Positions 44,543 through 54,037 are shown, numbered from the stretch's first letter. The stretch: DNA of 64,000 bases from an uncultured Phocaeicola sp. (GCA_947581855.1 CANPVZ010000001.1:1-64000); one strand, 5' to 3'. Numbers and translations: made by a program. The notes: generated by a model from the sequence alone, not told the origin.

Positions 44543-46465
44543 TTAAAGAGCCTCACACTCTTTCAGCCAGAGTTCAGCACTAGCATCGCTTGGCATCCGC
44601 CAGTCGCCCCGTGGGGTAAGCACAACGGAACCGACTTTCGGACCGTCGGGAAGACACGAACGTTTGAATTGCTGGGAAAAGAAACGGCGGAAGAATGTTT
44701 TTAGCCATTTTTTTATGGTTTCATCGTCGTATTTATCGGCAAAGGCTATCTTTGCTAGATAATAGATCTTAGCCGGACGTGAGCCGAAGCGGAAGAAGTG
44801 GCAAAGGGAGAAATCATGTAATTCATATGGTCCTACTAAATCCTCCGTCTTTTGTTTGATATTGCCTTGTTCGTCAGCCGGAATAAGTTCCGGACTGATG
44901 GGAGTGTCGACAATATCCAATAATGTGAGACGGGAAGTTTCGTCTACATCGTGTTGGGCTACCCACGTTACCAAATGTTTTACCAATGTTTTAGGAATGC
45001 TGGTGTTGACGGCATACATTGACATATGATCTCCATTATAAGTAGCCCAACCTAAAGCTAGTTCCGATAAATCGCCTGTGCCTACAACCAAACCGTTTTC
45101 TTGATTGGCTATATCCATCAGAATTTGTGTGCGTTCACGTGCCTGACTGTTTTCGTAAGTTACATCGTGCACGTCGATATCGTGATTTATATCTTTAAAG
45201 TGTTGGATACAAGCTTCTCTGATGGAAATTTCTTTCATAGTAATGCCTAATGAACTCATCAGTTGCAAAGCATTGTGATAAGTACGGTCGGTAGTTCCGA
45301 ATCCCGGCATCGTTACTCCAATAATGCCTTTACGGTCTAATCCCAATTTATCGAAAGTACGGGTACAGACGAGTAGTGCCAAAGTCGAATCCAAACCGCC
45401 GGAGATACCTACTATAACTGTGTTACAATGAGTATGTATTAATCGTTTCGCTAATCCACATACTTGAATGGCAAAAATTTCCTCGCAACGTTCGTCTAGT
45501 TCTTTACCTGTCGGTACGAAAGGATAAGCGTCGATTTTTCGAGTGAGCGTGAATTCTTGTTGCATCACCTTTTCCGTACGAATGCGTAGGGCTTTCTCTT
45601 TTATAAGGTGGGATATACTGGCAGCAAACGTTGTGTTTATCCGTCGTTGCATACGAAGGCTTTCTACATCTATTTCACTAATGATTAATTGAGGTTCAAA
45701 TGAAAAGCGTTGGGATGCCGCTAACAATGTTCCGTTTTCATAAATTAACCCGTTGCCGGCAAATACGACATCAGTAGTGGATTCTCCGAAACCACAGGAC
45801 GAAAACACATACCCTGCCAGGCAACGGGAAGACTGTTGGCTCAGCAATGAACATAGATAATTATGTTTCCCGATGCCTTCGTTGTCTGCTGACATATTGA
45901 ACAGTATCTCTGCGCCATTCAAAGCCAGCGAACAACTGGGGGGAACAGGAGCCCACACGTCTTCGCATATTTCTACTCCGAAGCAACAGGTAGGGGTGTC
46001 GAATACCATATTGGTACTGACCGGTACTTTCTGTCCAAATAACTCTAGGGTTGTTTCTTTCCCGATACCCGAAGCGAACCAGCGCTGTTCATAGAATTCC
46101 CTGTAATTGGGCAGATATGTTTTGGGTATGATACCTTGTATGGTTCCATTTTGCAATACGACAGCACAATTCAATAGAACTGATTCCGCTTCTATGGGCA
46201 TTCCTACAATAGCGATACACTGCTTTCCTTTTGTCGAGTCCAGTATTTGTTGTAAAGCATCCAAACTTCTTTTTAATAAGAGCTCATGCGCAAATAAATC
46301 GGCACATGTATATCCTGTTATACATAATTCAGGGAATATAATTATCTCTGCATGCTGTGCTTCAGCTTCGTTTATTTGCTCAATAATGTTGGAGGCATTA
46401 TACTGGCAATCAGCTACTTTTACGCGGGGTATGGCGGCCGCAACCTTTACAAATCCGTAATTCAT
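44543..46465 (-). CDS. nadE: Glutamine-dependent NAD+ synthase
   Basis: Final step of NAD synthesis. A 640-residue two-domain enzyme: an N-terminal nitrilase-type glutaminase (catalytic Glu46 in [11 protein letters not shown], Lys in [14 protein letters not shown], Cys in GVEICEDVW) and a C-terminal NAD synthetase with the PP-loop [13 protein letters not shown] (about residue 355). Ammonia is channelled between them. Monocistronic. Confidence 0.97.
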   Translation of the reverse strand: MNYGFVKVAAAIPRVKVADCQYNASNIIEQINEAEAQHAEIIIFPELCITGYTCADLFAHELLLKRSLDALQQILDSTKGKQCIAIVGMPIEAESVLLNCAVVLQNGTIQGIIPKTYLPNYREFYEQRWFASGIGKETTLELFGQKVPVSTNMVFDTPTCCFGVEICEDVWAPVPPSCSLALNGAEILFNMSADNEGIGKHNYLCSLLSQQSSRCLAGYVFSSCGFGESTTDVVFAGNGLIYENGTLLAASQRFSFEPQLIISEIDVESLRMQRRINTTFAASISHLIKEKALRIRTEKVMQQEFTLTRKIDAYPFVPTGKELDERCEEIFAIQVCGLAKRLIHTHCNTVIVGISGGLDSTLALLVCTRTFDKLGLDRKGIIGVTMPGFGTTDRTYHNALQLMSSLGITMKEISIREACIQHFKDINHDIDVHDVTYENSQARERTQILMDIANQENGLVVGTGDLSELALGWATYNGDHMSMYAVNTSIPKTLVKHLVTWVAQHDVDETSRLTLLDIVDTPISPELIPADEQGNIKQKTEDLVGPYELHDFSLCHFFRFGSRPAKIYYLAKIAFADKYDDETIKKWLKTFFRRFFSQQFKRSCLPDGPKVGSVVLTPRGDWRMPSDASAELWLKECEAL

Positions 46466-46559
46466 TGTTTTATATCTTTTGCATAAAGATAAAACCGGTC
46501 AACTATAAGAAGAGAACAATTAAATTATAGGCGAACGACATTTATCTCTGTTTTTGAAG

Positions 46560-46567
46560 CAAAGATA
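46560..46567 (-). promoter_or_regulatory. -7 promoter element of nadE
   Basis: Minus-strand TATCTTTG, a full match to TAnnTTTG, about 95 bases before the nadE start. Confidence 0.5.
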
Positions 46568-46630
46568 CAATTATAAAATGTTTGAAATATGTAATTGATT
46601 GCTAAAATTTATAAAAAAGGAACTAAAGAG

Positions 46631-46661
46631 TTTGTACAATAAAATAATCCGTCTATATTTG
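46631..46661 (+). promoter_or_regulatory. Promoter of the PerR-like gene
   Basis: TTTG at 46631-46634, a 19-bp spacer and TATATTTG at 46654-46661: a complete Bacteroidales-type promoter. Its surroundings are A/T-rich and could hold a Fur/PerR box, but I do not see a clear 7-1-7 palindrome. Confidence 0.75.
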
Positions 46662-46700
46662 CAAACGAATCGAATTTGAAATGATTACAAATTTAGATCT

Positions 46701-47132
46701 ATGAAAGTAAATGTTGTATATGAGAATCTGTTGAAATACGATATAAAACCATCTGTCCAGAGAATGGCTGTTATGGAGTATTTGATGACGCACTTTACTC
46801 ATCCGTCGGTTGATGAAATCTATACGGCTCTGAGTCCAAAGTACCCGACGCTTTCCCGTACAACGGTCTACAATACATTAAAACTATTTGTAGAGCAGGG
46901 CGCGGCGCAGATGTTGACGATTGATGAAAAGATGACATGCTTTGACGGAGACGTGAGTCATCATGCTCATTTTTTATGTAAAAGGTGTGGGAAGATTTAT
47001 GATTTGCCTCTGTCGGATTCTGCAAAAGAAGTACTCAGGATGGATATGGATGGAAACGCGATAACAGAGGTCCATCAGTATTATAAAGGCGTATGTAAAA
47101 AATGTTTGGAAAAAGATAACATGACTAACTAA
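46701..47132 (+). CDS. Fur family regulator, PerR-like
   Basis: A 143-residue metal-dependent repressor: winged helix (about 15-80, RTTVYNTLKLF) and a metal-binding C-terminal half. Structural zinc is bound by two CxxC pairs (Cys93/Cys96 and CKKC near the end). The regulatory site has Asp82, His88, His90 and Asp101; Asp rather than Glu at the last position is the pattern of PerR, the peroxide sensor. It is followed after 19 bases by a rubrerythrin gene, fitting peroxide control. Confidence 0.9.
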   Translation: MKVNVVYENLLKYDIKPSVQRMAVMEYLMTHFTHPSVDEIYTALSPKYPTLSRTTVYNTLKLFVEQGAAQMLTIDEKMTCFDGDVSHHAHFLCKRCGKIYDLPLSDSAKEVLRMDMDGNAITEVHQYYKGVCKKCLEKDNMTN

Positions 47133-47151
47133 TTATTAAAATTAAATTATT

Positions 47152-47703
47152 ATGGCAAAGAAATTTATTTGTACAGTTTGTGGTTACATTCATGAAGGTG
47201 ATGCAGCTCCAGAGAGATGTCCTCAATGTAAAGTTCCCGCTTCGAAGTTTAAAGAATTGGAAGAAAACGGCAAAATTGAATTTGTATCGGAACACATTAT
47301 CGGTGTAGCAAAAGATTGTGATGAGGAAATGATTAAAGACCTTAACGCACATTTCAACGGTGAATGTACTGAGGTAGGTATGTACTTGGCTATGAGCCGT
47401 CAGGCTGATCGTGAAGGTTATCCTGAAATTGCTGAAGCATTTAAACGTTACGCATGGGAAGAGGCTGAGCATGCAGCTAAGTTTGCCGAATTATTGGGTG
47501 ATGTAGTATGGGATACGAAAACCAACCTGGATAAGAGAATGAATGCAGAATCTGGGGCATGCGCTGATAAGTTCCGTATTGCAAAACGTGCAAAAGAATT
47601 GAATCTCGATGCTATTCATGATACGGTTCACGAAATGGCTAAAGACGAAGCACGTCATGGAAAAGGCTTTGAAGGTTTGTATAACAGATACTTTAAAAAG
47701 TAA
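47152..47703 (+). CDS. Reverse rubrerythrin (rubredoxin domain first)
   Basis: A 183-residue peroxide-reducing non-heme iron protein. The rubredoxin-like FeCys4 site is at the N-terminus (Cys7, Cys10, Cys23, Cys26 in CTVCGY and CPQC), followed by a four-helix ferritin-like di-iron domain ([55 protein letters not shown]). In ordinary rubrerythrin the order is the opposite. It reduces H2O2 with electrons from NAD(P)H-linked partners and is a main O2/peroxide defence of anaerobes. Shares a transcript with the PerR-like gene. Confidence 0.95.
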   Translation: MAKKFICTVCGYIHEGDAAPERCPQCKVPASKFKELEENGKIEFVSEHIIGVAKDCDEEMIKDLNAHFNGECTEVGMYLAMSRQADREGYPEIAEAFKRYAWEEAEHAAKFAELLGDVVWDTKTNLDKRMNAESGACADKFRIAKRAKELNLDAIHDTVHEMAKDEARHGKGFEGLYNRYFKK

Positions 47704-47732
47704 TAGTTTTCATTAGAGATTAAATAAAAGAT

Positions 47733-47765
47733 AGTCCCGCCGGTAAGCCTGCGGGACTCTTTTTG
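47733..47765 (+). terminator. Terminator of the PerR-rubrerythrin operon
   Basis: AGTCCCGC (47733-47740) pairs with GCGGGACT (47751-47758), followed by CTTTTTG. Confidence 0.88.
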
Positions 47766-47870
47766 TCTTTGGAGTCGGCTTCTTGTTTTTAGCGTTAATT
47801 TGAGTTCTCTGCATCAGGTTGAGAGATTTTATCGCTTGTCCGACTATTTGTACCCTCCGTTCATCAGGGA

Positions 47871-47932
47871 TGAAGTGACCCTTAAAAGTTGGACAGGTTA
47901 GACACTATCCAGTTAAAAGGAAAGAGTTCCGT
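47871..47932. mobile_element. Possible remnant of an IS3-family (IS150-type) end
   Basis: TGAAGTGACCCTTAAAAGTTGGACA resembles the terminal inverted repeats of IS150-group elements, which start TG and contain GACCC followed by AAAGTTGGACA. No transposase frame or second end is visible, so at most a solo end remains. The same stretch can form an imperfect hairpin (CCTTAAAAGTTGGACAG with CTATCCAGTTAAAAGG), an alternative explanation. Confidence 0.35.
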
Positions 47933-47975
47933 ATGGCAGCGGGATTTTTTATTTTATTAGGTCCGAAAAGATATC

Positions 47976-48272
47976 TTATTCGTACTTCTCGATAATCTTT
48001 TTAAGTTCTTTAGGCTGCATCAAACCGCTATGTCGCCAAAGCAATTCTCCGTTTTTGAATACCATAAGAGTCGGGATAGACTGAATTTGGTAATACGCAG
48101 CCAGTTCTTTGTGTTTCTCGATATTAACTTTGGCTACACGTATTTTTTCGCCTTTCATTTTTTTTAATTCTTCGAGAATAGGTTTCATTCTTCTGCACGG
48201 CTCACACCATTCCGCATAAAAATCTATTAAAACGGGATTAGGAGAGGTGATTAATTCTTCAAATCGTTCCAT
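47976..48272 (-). CDS. Thioredoxin, cytoplasmic
   Basis: A 98-residue thioredoxin without signal peptide. The active site is WCEPC (Cys23, Cys26), with Glu in place of the usual Gly, and the cis-Pro loop is SIPTLMVFKNG. Slightly shorter than E. coli TrxA (108 residues) because the first helix is reduced. The site change should alter its redox potential. Monocistronic. Confidence 0.9.
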   Translation of the reverse strand: MERFEELITSPNPVLIDFYAEWCEPCRRMKPILEELKKMKGEKIRVAKVNIEKHKELAAYYQIQSIPTLMVFKNGELLWRHSGLMQPKELKKIIEKYE

Positions 48273-48336
48273 ATGTTTCGAATTTATTTATTATTGTACT
48301 AAACAAATCCTCTTGAATATAGTTCGTAAAAAAAGA

Positions 48337-48368
48337 AAATGGGCGGTGCCTCACGGTACCACCCATTT
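48337..48368 (-). terminator. Terminator of the OmpH-like gene
   Basis: A 13-pair stem with one mismatch, AAATGGG-C-GGTGCC with GGTACC-A-CCCATTT, loop TCAC. In the minus direction it is followed by a T-rich run (TCTTTTTTT), fitting the gene that ends at 48412. Confidence 0.85.
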
Positions 48369-48411
48369 ATGGAAAATTCATATTTTTATAAAACAAAAAA
48401 TGTGCTGATGA

Positions 48412-49017
48412 TTATTTATTAGTTGCCGGTTTATAACGTTTGTTTAAACCGTCTACAATTTCCTGAGTAATGTTGTATGCTTTATCTGCATACAATAAAT
48501 TATCGAAACCTGTATTGCTAATGATAAGGCTATATCCTTTGTCTTTATTGTATATTTTCAGGAATGAGTTGATTGAATCACGCAATTGTAAGCTATTTTT
48601 CTGAGTCTCTTGTTGAATTTCGTTTTCCAATCTATTTTGTAAAGCTTGCAACTCTTGTTGTTTTTTGGTTAAACGAGCTTCCTCCTGTGCTGCCCTTTCA
48701 CGAGTGAAAGCGTTGTTTTCTAATTTACGTTGGAACTCATTCACTTCTGTTTGGAAAGCTTTGCCTCTTTCATTTAAAGTGGCACGGGCATTTTCTTCTT
48801 TTCTCATCATCATTTCGTTTAAGTCGTTCCAAAAGTCGTATTTGGTCAATAACGTATCTACATCGACATAAGCAATTTTCATGGTCGCACCGCCCGCAGT
48901 TCCTATTTCTTCGTTACCGGTAGATTTTGTTTCTGTTTTATTTCCGTCACATTGCGTGAACAGGCCGACTGTAGCTAAAGCCATCAATCCGTTCAGGACC
49001 CAATTTTGTTTTTTCAT
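48412..49017 (-). CDS. OmpH/Skp-like periplasmic chaperone, lipoprotein form
   Basis: The start is set at 49017 (MKKQNWVLN), giving 201 residues with a signal ending in a lipobox (GLFTQC, Cys19). The rest is almost wholly charged helix, with long coiled coils (about 65-130: EENARATLNERGKAFQTEVNEFQRKLE) as in the tentacles of Skp/OmpH, and a conserved C-terminal beta segment YSLIISNTGFDNLLYADKAYNIT. Family members escort outer membrane proteins. It follows a small membrane protein gene by 22 bases. Confidence 0.88.
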   Translation of the reverse strand: MKKQNWVLNGLMALATVGLFTQCDGNKTETKSTGNEEIGTAGGATMKIAYVDVDTLLTKYDFWNDLNEMMMRKEENARATLNERGKAFQTEVNEFQRKLENNAFTRERAAQEEARLTKKQQELQALQNRLENEIQQETQKNSLQLRDSINSFLKIYNKDKGYSLIISNTGFDNLLYADKAYNITQEIVDGLNKRYKPATNK

Positions 49018-49039
49018 AAGTTTTTTGTTTGGTGTGATA

Positions 49040-49276
49040 TTATAAGTTATTATTTTCTTTTTTACTCGTTTCCGAAACACTCCATTTCTTTGTTTTACGT
49101 GCTTCCCGGTCTTGCGATTGAACGCATCCTATACCTTTTTTTCTCATAGCTTTGTTTCCGCTTACATGGGTATTAGGAAACTTACCATTTTTTTTTATAA
49201 GTATACCTATTGCCAATAGGACCATACAAATAGCAACAATTAACACTGATATAAGAATTGTTTCAAGCATTTCCAT
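49040..49276 (-). CDS. Small membrane protein, conserved-looking, unknown function
   Basis: A 78-residue protein: one N-terminal membrane helix (LETILISVLIVAICMVLLAIGILI, about residues 3-26) and a basic soluble tail with GKFPNTHVSGNKAMRKKGIGCVQSQDREAR. The tail is Gly/Asn-rich and has one Cys, which hints at a conserved functional motif. I do not recognise the family. It precedes the OmpH-like gene in the same direction. Confidence 0.7.
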   Translation of the reverse strand: MEMLETILISVLIVAICMVLLAIGILIKKNGKFPNTHVSGNKAMRKKGIGCVQSQDREARKTKKWSVSETSKKENNNL

Positions 49277-49394
49277 TACTTTTGTGATTGCAAAGATAAG
49301 CGATTGTGAGTTTGGCTTTTGTAAAAGAGAATCGATTTAACCTAATTTAGCAAACTGAAAGCTAAAAAGACATTAAAAATAAGGAGGAAAATAA

Positions 49395-50855
49395 ATGAGT
49401 AAACCTGTAGAACTGAAGCCTGCGTGCGTGTTCGATTTTTTTAAAGAAATCTGTGCTGTGCCACGTCCTTCCAAGAGGGAAGAAAGGATTATTGAGTATT
49501 TGAAAGAGTTTGGTAAGAAACATCAGTTGGAAACTCTGGTAGACGAAGTGGGGAATGTACTGATTAAAAAACCAGCGACGAAAGGGTATGAACATTGTAA
49601 AACTGTAGTGTTACAGTCGCACATAGATATGGTATGTGAGAAAAATAATGATGTGGAGCACGATTTTCTAAACGATCCGATAGAGACGGTCATTGATGGA
49701 GAGTGGCTCAGGGCTAAAGGTACTACGCTGGGTGCCGATAATGGGATTGGTGTAGCAACCGAATTGGCTGTTTTGGCGGCTGACGACATAGAACATGGAC
49801 CTATCGAATGTTTGTTTACCGTGGATGAAGAAACCGGTTTGACAGGAGCTTTTGCTTTGAAAAGCGGTTTTATGAATGGAGATATATTGTTGAATCTGGA
49901 TTCGGAGGATGAAGGAGAATTGTTTATAGGTTGTGCGGGTGGAGTACGTACTTCCGCTACCCTAACTTATGAGCCGATACCCGCTCCCCAGGATTATTTT
50001 TTCTTTAAAGTGGGTGTGGAAAAATTGACCGGTGGACATTCGGGGGATGATATTAATAAGGGAAGAGCGAATGCCAATAAAGTATTAAATCGATTTTTGT
50101 ATCAGACGGCAGAAAAATATGATATGTATCTTTGCTCGATAGAGGGTGGAAACCTGCATAATGCCATACCGCGTGAAGCATACGCCCTGTGTGCGGTGCC
50201 GATGGAATATAAAGAAGCTGTTCGGGTAGATTTGAATATCTTTGCATCTGAAGTGGAAACGGAATATTCCGTAACAGAAAGGAATGTGAAGTTTGTGTTG
50301 GAATCGGAAGCTCCATGCAAAGAGGCGATTGACCGGAATACTACAACACGTCTTCTGAATGCTGTTCATGCTGTTTACAATGGTGTTTTTGCCATGAGCC
50401 AGGACATTCCGGGTTTGGTGGAGACTTCCTCAAATCTGGCTTCTATAAAGATGGCGGATAGAAAAATTCTGATTAACAGTAGTCAGCGTAGTTCTGTCTT
50501 GTCGGCTCGGAAAGATATGTCGGATACGATAAAAGCCGCTTTCGAACTGGCAGGTGCCGAAGTGGAAGTGGGCGAAGGGTATCCGGGTTGGAAACCGAAT
50601 ACGGATTCTGAAATATTGAAGATTGCAGTGGAGACCTATAAAAAGCTATTTGGCGTAGAACCGAAAGTGAAAGCTATTCATGCCGGACTGGAGTGCGGAT
50701 TGTTCCTTGAAAAATATCCTTTGTTGGATATGGTTTCGTTCGGTCCTACACTTCGTGGAGTACATTCTCCCGATGAACGCATGTTGATTCCTACCGTGGA
50801 GAAATTCTGGAATCATTTGCTGGAGATATTGAAGAATATTCCAGCTAAGGAATAA
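49395..50855 (+). CDS. pepD: Aminoacyl-histidine dipeptidase (PepD, M20)
   Basis: Cytosolic zinc dipeptidase cleaving Xaa-His dipeptides such as carnosine. At 486 residues it has the usual length. Metal ligands can be seen in VLQSHIDMVCEK (His, Asp), TTLGADNGIG (bridging Asp) and TVDEETGLTGA (catalytic Glu pair), with the lid domain between. Its own terminator follows. Confidence 0.95.
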   Translation: MSKPVELKPACVFDFFKEICAVPRPSKREERIIEYLKEFGKKHQLETLVDEVGNVLIKKPATKGYEHCKTVVLQSHIDMVCEKNNDVEHDFLNDPIETVIDGEWLRAKGTTLGADNGIGVATELAVLAADDIEHGPIECLFTVDEETGLTGAFALKSGFMNGDILLNLDSEDEGELFIGCAGGVRTSATLTYEPIPAPQDYFFFKVGVEKLTGGHSGDDINKGRANANKVLNRFLYQTAEKYDMYLCSIEGGNLHNAIPREAYALCAVPMEYKEAVRVDLNIFASEVETEYSVTERNVKFVLESEAPCKEAIDRNTTTRLLNAVHAVYNGVFAMSQDIPGLVETSSNLASIKMADRKILINSSQRSSVLSARKDMSDTIKAAFELAGAEVEVGEGYPGWKPNTDSEILKIAVETYKKLFGVEPKVKAIHAGLECGLFLEKYPLLDMVSFGPTLRGVHSPDERMLIPTVEKFWNHLLEILKNIPAKE

Positions 50856-50888
50856 CCTCTTTCTGTAATATTCTGGAGAGGAGAGAAA

Positions 50889-50941
50889 CGAAAGGTATGC
50901 TTTTGTCCGAAGATTTAAAGGATGCAAACCTTTCGTTTTTT
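50889..50941 (+). terminator. Terminator of pepD
   Basis: CGAAAGGT (50889-50896) pairs with ACCTTTCG (50928-50935), followed by TTTTTTG. The loop is long (31 bases). Confidence 0.7.
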
Positions 50942-51001
50942 GTATGCTATAAAATAAGGTAATAAGCCGGATGACGGATGATTGTCAGATTAAAGTCCTT
51001 A

Positions 51002-51086
51002 AAAATTCTCTCGGTGCGTTTTTGGGAAATGAACGTTCAATAGAGGGGAAACGAATGTTCGTTTAGCCCATAACGAACGTTCGTTT
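51002..51086 (+). repeat. Intergenic palindrome-array element, copy B
   Basis: GAACGTTC at 51031-51038, GAATGTTC at 51053-51060 and GAACGTTC at 51075-51082, again exactly 22 bp apart and in the same order and orientation as copy A at 22768-22854. Flanking bases and both 14-bp spacers match in most positions. It lies 107 bases before the exonuclease-family gene at 51193. Confidence 0.75.
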
Positions 51087-51192
51087 TCAAAAGTACCTTT
51101 CATAGGAGTCCGGGGCCTTAGTCGCTTTTCATACCTTCTGAATGGTCTTACAAGATACTTATAATTTGAAGTAATAATGAATATTTAGGTTA

Positions 51193-52290
51193 GTGAAGAG
51201 GAGAGTTTTTTATACTTGCCGAAGGATTGTTTTCTGTCGGCAACGATTATTTTTACGGTTGCTGCTAGGGTGGGTTGTTTTCTTGCCGGGCATTATCTCC
51301 GTTCCGGCTCAAAACCGTTTCCGAGTAATGGAATATAATGTAGAAAATCTGTTCGACTGCGAGCACGATACGTTAAAAAACGACAGGGAGTTTATGCCTG
51401 AATCCGTAAAGAAATGGACTTATTTTCGTTATCGGGATAAATTACTGAAAATCGCTAAAGTGATTGTGGCGGCAGGAGAGGAATATGTGCCCGATTTGGT
51501 AGCTTTATGTGAAGTGGAGAATGAACACGTTATCCGTGACCTTACTCGTTATTCTCCTTTAAAAGAAGCCGGTTATCGTTATGTCATGACTACCTCTCCC
51601 GATCAACGGGGCATTGATGTCGCTTTACTATACCAGCCCGGTACCTTCAGGTTGTTGAATTGGCGGAGTATACGTATTCCTTCAAAAAATATCAACCGTC
51701 CCCCGACGCGTGATATATTGCATGTAACCGGTAAAGTAATAACGGGTGATACGTTGGATGTGTTTGTTTGTCATATGCCCTCTCGGTCGGGAGGACAAAA
51801 GGAAAGTGAACCGTACCGCCTTTTTACGGCTTCTATTCTGAAAATCCAGACGGATTCCGTAATATGCAAACGCACCCATCCTCATCTATTGATTACCGGT
51901 GATTTTAACGATTATCCTGCGGATGCCTCTATTGCGGAAGTTCTAGATGCGCGTGCTCCTTCGGATGATATAAAAACCAAACGATTGTATAACCTGATGG
52001 ATGGACGTAAACAGGAAGGTACGTACCGTTATCGGGGCGAATGGGGTATTCTAGACCAGATGATTGTCTCCGGTCGTTTGTTGTCGAATGATGCTGCGTT
52101 TCATACCAGTTATGAAAAAGCCCGAATACTCAAGTTGCCTTTTCTACTGACGGAAGACGAGCGTTACGGAGGGACAACTCCTTTCCGTACTTATTGGGGA
52201 GCCCGCTATCAGGGCGGGTACAGCGATCATCTTCCGGTTGTTCTCGATTTGGATATTGGAAAGAAGAAAATATCCTTTCCGTCCGAATAA
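51193..52290 (+). CDS. Exported endonuclease/exonuclease/phosphatase family protein, GTG start
   Basis: A 365-residue protein of the EEP fold. GTG at 51193 gives a very basic N-terminus and a hydrophobic segment (FLRLLLGWVVFLPGIISVPAQ), a likely signal peptide; the next in-frame Met (in VMEYNVENLF) is at the fold start and would lose it. Catalytic motifs are EYNVENLF, ALCEVENE, VCHMPSRSGG, ITGDFNDYP, DQMIVSG and YSDHLPVVL. Whether it acts on nucleic acid or a phosphoester is not clear. Confidence 0.85.
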   Translation: MKRRVFYTCRRIVFCRQRLFLRLLLGWVVFLPGIISVPAQNRFRVMEYNVENLFDCEHDTLKNDREFMPESVKKWTYFRYRDKLLKIAKVIVAAGEEYVPDLVALCEVENEHVIRDLTRYSPLKEAGYRYVMTTSPDQRGIDVALLYQPGTFRLLNWRSIRIPSKNINRPPTRDILHVTGKVITGDTLDVFVCHMPSRSGGQKESEPYRLFTASILKIQTDSVICKRTHPHLLITGDFNDYPADASIAEVLDARAPSDDIKTKRLYNLMDGRKQEGTYRYRGEWGILDQMIVSGRLLSNDAAFHTSYEKARILKLPFLLTEDERYGGTTPFRTYWGARYQGGYSDHLPVVLDLDIGKKKISFPSE

Positions 52291-52313
52291 AAATTGCGGA
52301 TGAACAATACATA

Positions 52314-52787
52314 TTATTCATGGTGATACGGTCCGCCATGAAGGATACTCATGGCACGATAAAGTTGTTCTACAAAGATGAGACGTACCATTTGATGAGA
52401 GAAAGTCATTTTGGATAATGATATTTTTTCTTGCGCCGTATCATAAACTTTTTGTGCGAATCCGTATGGACCGCCGATGACGAATACTAACCGTTTGTTT
52501 ACGTTTGCCAGTTTCTTTTCCATCCATCGGGCAAACTCTATGGAACGGAATTCTTTTCCGAATTCATCGAGCAATACTACTACGTCGCCGCTTTGTAACG
52601 ACTTTAAAATCAGTTCCCCTTCTTTCTCTTTCTGTTGTTCTTCCGAAAGGTTTTTCGTGTTTTTCAACTCCGGAATGACTTCTAAATCGAAAGAGATAAA
52701 ATGTTTGGTACGTTCCACATAATCGTTTATAGCGGAAATGTAATGCGCTTCTACGGTTCGTCCTACGACAAGCAATACGGTTTTCAT
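52314..52787 (-). CDS. rlmH: 23S rRNA (pseudouridine1915-N3)-methyltransferase RlmH
   Basis: SPOUT methyltransferase acting on pseudouridine 1915 in helix 69 of 23S rRNA. The 157-residue length is normal. The C-terminal trefoil-knot motifs VVLLDEFGKEFRS, FVIGGPYGF and LSLSKMTFSHQMVRLIFVEQLYRA-like sequence (here KISLSKMTFSHQ) are all present. Confidence 0.96.
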   Translation of the reverse strand: MKTVLLVVGRTVEAHYISAINDYVERTKHFISFDLEVIPELKNTKNLSEEQQKEKEGELILKSLQSGDVVVLLDEFGKEFRSIEFARWMEKKLANVNKRLVFVIGGPYGFAQKVYDTAQEKISLSKMTFSHQMVRLIFVEQLYRAMSILHGGPYHHE

Positions 52788-53141
52788 TTCTTGAGTGGTT
52801 AGTTGTTTACCTTTGTTTCTGCTGCAAAATAAAATAGATTCTTTGAGTTATCCAATGAAAGGACGTCAATAAATCGGTAGGCGCTTTAAGCAATTCCCAA
52901 AAAGCATATTGGAAGACGGAAATAATTATTTTAAGCGATTTTAAAAGGATGGAATGTAATTCTTTTAACAATGCCGGATGAAAAATCATCTTAATAGTTT
53001 TACTAAGACGAAAATACTTATAAAACAACTTTTGGTTATCTATTTATCGGTGGTTAGTAATGGCGTTAATAAGTCGCGTTTCCCGCTTTTATGCAGTAAG
53101 AAAAATAGGTGGAAAAGCAAGGAAATCTCGGATTAATCTTT
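52788..53141. other. Intergenic region with one doubtful small frame
   Basis: About 350 bases between rlmH and the nadC promoter. The minus strand has a 73-codon frame (52807-53028, TTG start, hydrophobic and basic) that could also start at an inner ATG at 52989. It has no recognisable motif and no good promoter, so I do not call a gene. Confidence 0.4.
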
Positions 53142-53149
53142 TACTTTTG
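53142..53149 (+). promoter_or_regulatory. -7 promoter element of nadC
   Basis: TACTTTTG, a full match to TAnnTTTG, 36 bases before nadC. Confidence 0.55.
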
Positions 53150-53185
53150 TCCGGCAAACTTGATTAAAGAATAATATTATAAAAA

Positions 53186-54034
53186 ATGGAAACTGTAAAT
53201 CAATTAATTGACAGACTGATAGACCTCGCTTTTGCAGAGGATATAGGGGATGGTGACCACACCACATTATCGTGTATTCCGGCGGATGCTATGGGCAAAT
53301 CCAGATTATTGATAAAAGAGGCTGGAGTGCTTGCCGGAGTGGAAATTGCCAAAGAGATATTCCATCGTTTCGACCCCGCCATGAAGGTGGAAGTGTTGAT
53401 TCAGGATGGCACGGAAGTGAAACCCGGAGATGTGGCAATGGTGGTGGAAGGAAAGGTGCAATCGCTTTTGCAGACCGAACGCTTGATGTTGAATGTAATG
53501 CAGCGGATGAGTGGTATTGCTACCATGACACGTAAGTATGTGAAAAAATTGGAAGGTACGAAAACGAGAGTGCTCGATACGCGTAAGACAACGCCGGGTA
53601 TGCGCATGCTCGAGAAACAGGCGGTTAAGATTGGCGGCGGTGTAAACCATCGTATCGGATTATTCGATATGATTTTGTTAAAAGATAATCATGTGGATTT
53701 TGCAGGAGGTATCGATAAAGCGATTGAACGTGCCAAGACTTATTGTAAAGAGAAAGGCAAAGATCTGAAAATAGAAATAGAAGTGCGCAACTTTGATGAA
53801 TTGCAACAGGTGTTGAACATCGGAGGCGTAGACCGTATTATGCTTGATAATTTTTCTCCTGAGAATACGAAAAAGGCAGTGGAAATGATTGCCGGAAAGT
53901 ATGAAACAGAGTCTTCGGGAGGCATCACTTTTGACACCTTACGCGATTATGCCGAATGTGGCGTAGATTTTATTTCAGTAGGTGCGCTTACCCATTCGGT
54001 GAAGGGATTAGATATGAGCTTTAAAGCTTGTTAA
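53186..54034 (+). CDS. nadC: Quinolinate phosphoribosyltransferase NadC
   Basis: Converts quinolinate and PRPP to nicotinate mononucleotide in NAD synthesis. The 282-residue protein has EDIGDGDHTT, NVMQRMSGIATMTRKYV, DTRKTTPGMRMLEKQAVKIGGGVNHR and LLKDNHV, all standard. First gene of a probable operon with an M23 peptidase (3-base gap). Confidence 0.97.
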   Translation: METVNQLIDRLIDLAFAEDIGDGDHTTLSCIPADAMGKSRLLIKEAGVLAGVEIAKEIFHRFDPAMKVEVLIQDGTEVKPGDVAMVVEGKVQSLLQTERLMLNVMQRMSGIATMTRKYVKKLEGTKTRVLDTRKTTPGMRMLEKQAVKIGGGVNHRIGLFDMILLKDNHVDFAGGIDKAIERAKTYCKEKGKDLKIEIEVRNFDELQQVLNIGGVDRIMLDNFSPENTKKAVEMIAGKYETESSGGITFDTLRDYAECGVDFISVGALTHSVKGLDMSFKAC

Positions 54035-54037
54035 GGA

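Noticed and set aside
49040..49276. NqrM-like Na+-NQR maturation factor
   Set aside because: Size and single helix would fit, but only one Cys is present instead of the conserved Cys set, and no nqr genes are nearby.
52807..53028. Small minus-strand membrane protein gene
   Set aside because: TTG start, no promoter, no family pattern; hydrophobic character can arise by chance in A/T-rich sequence.
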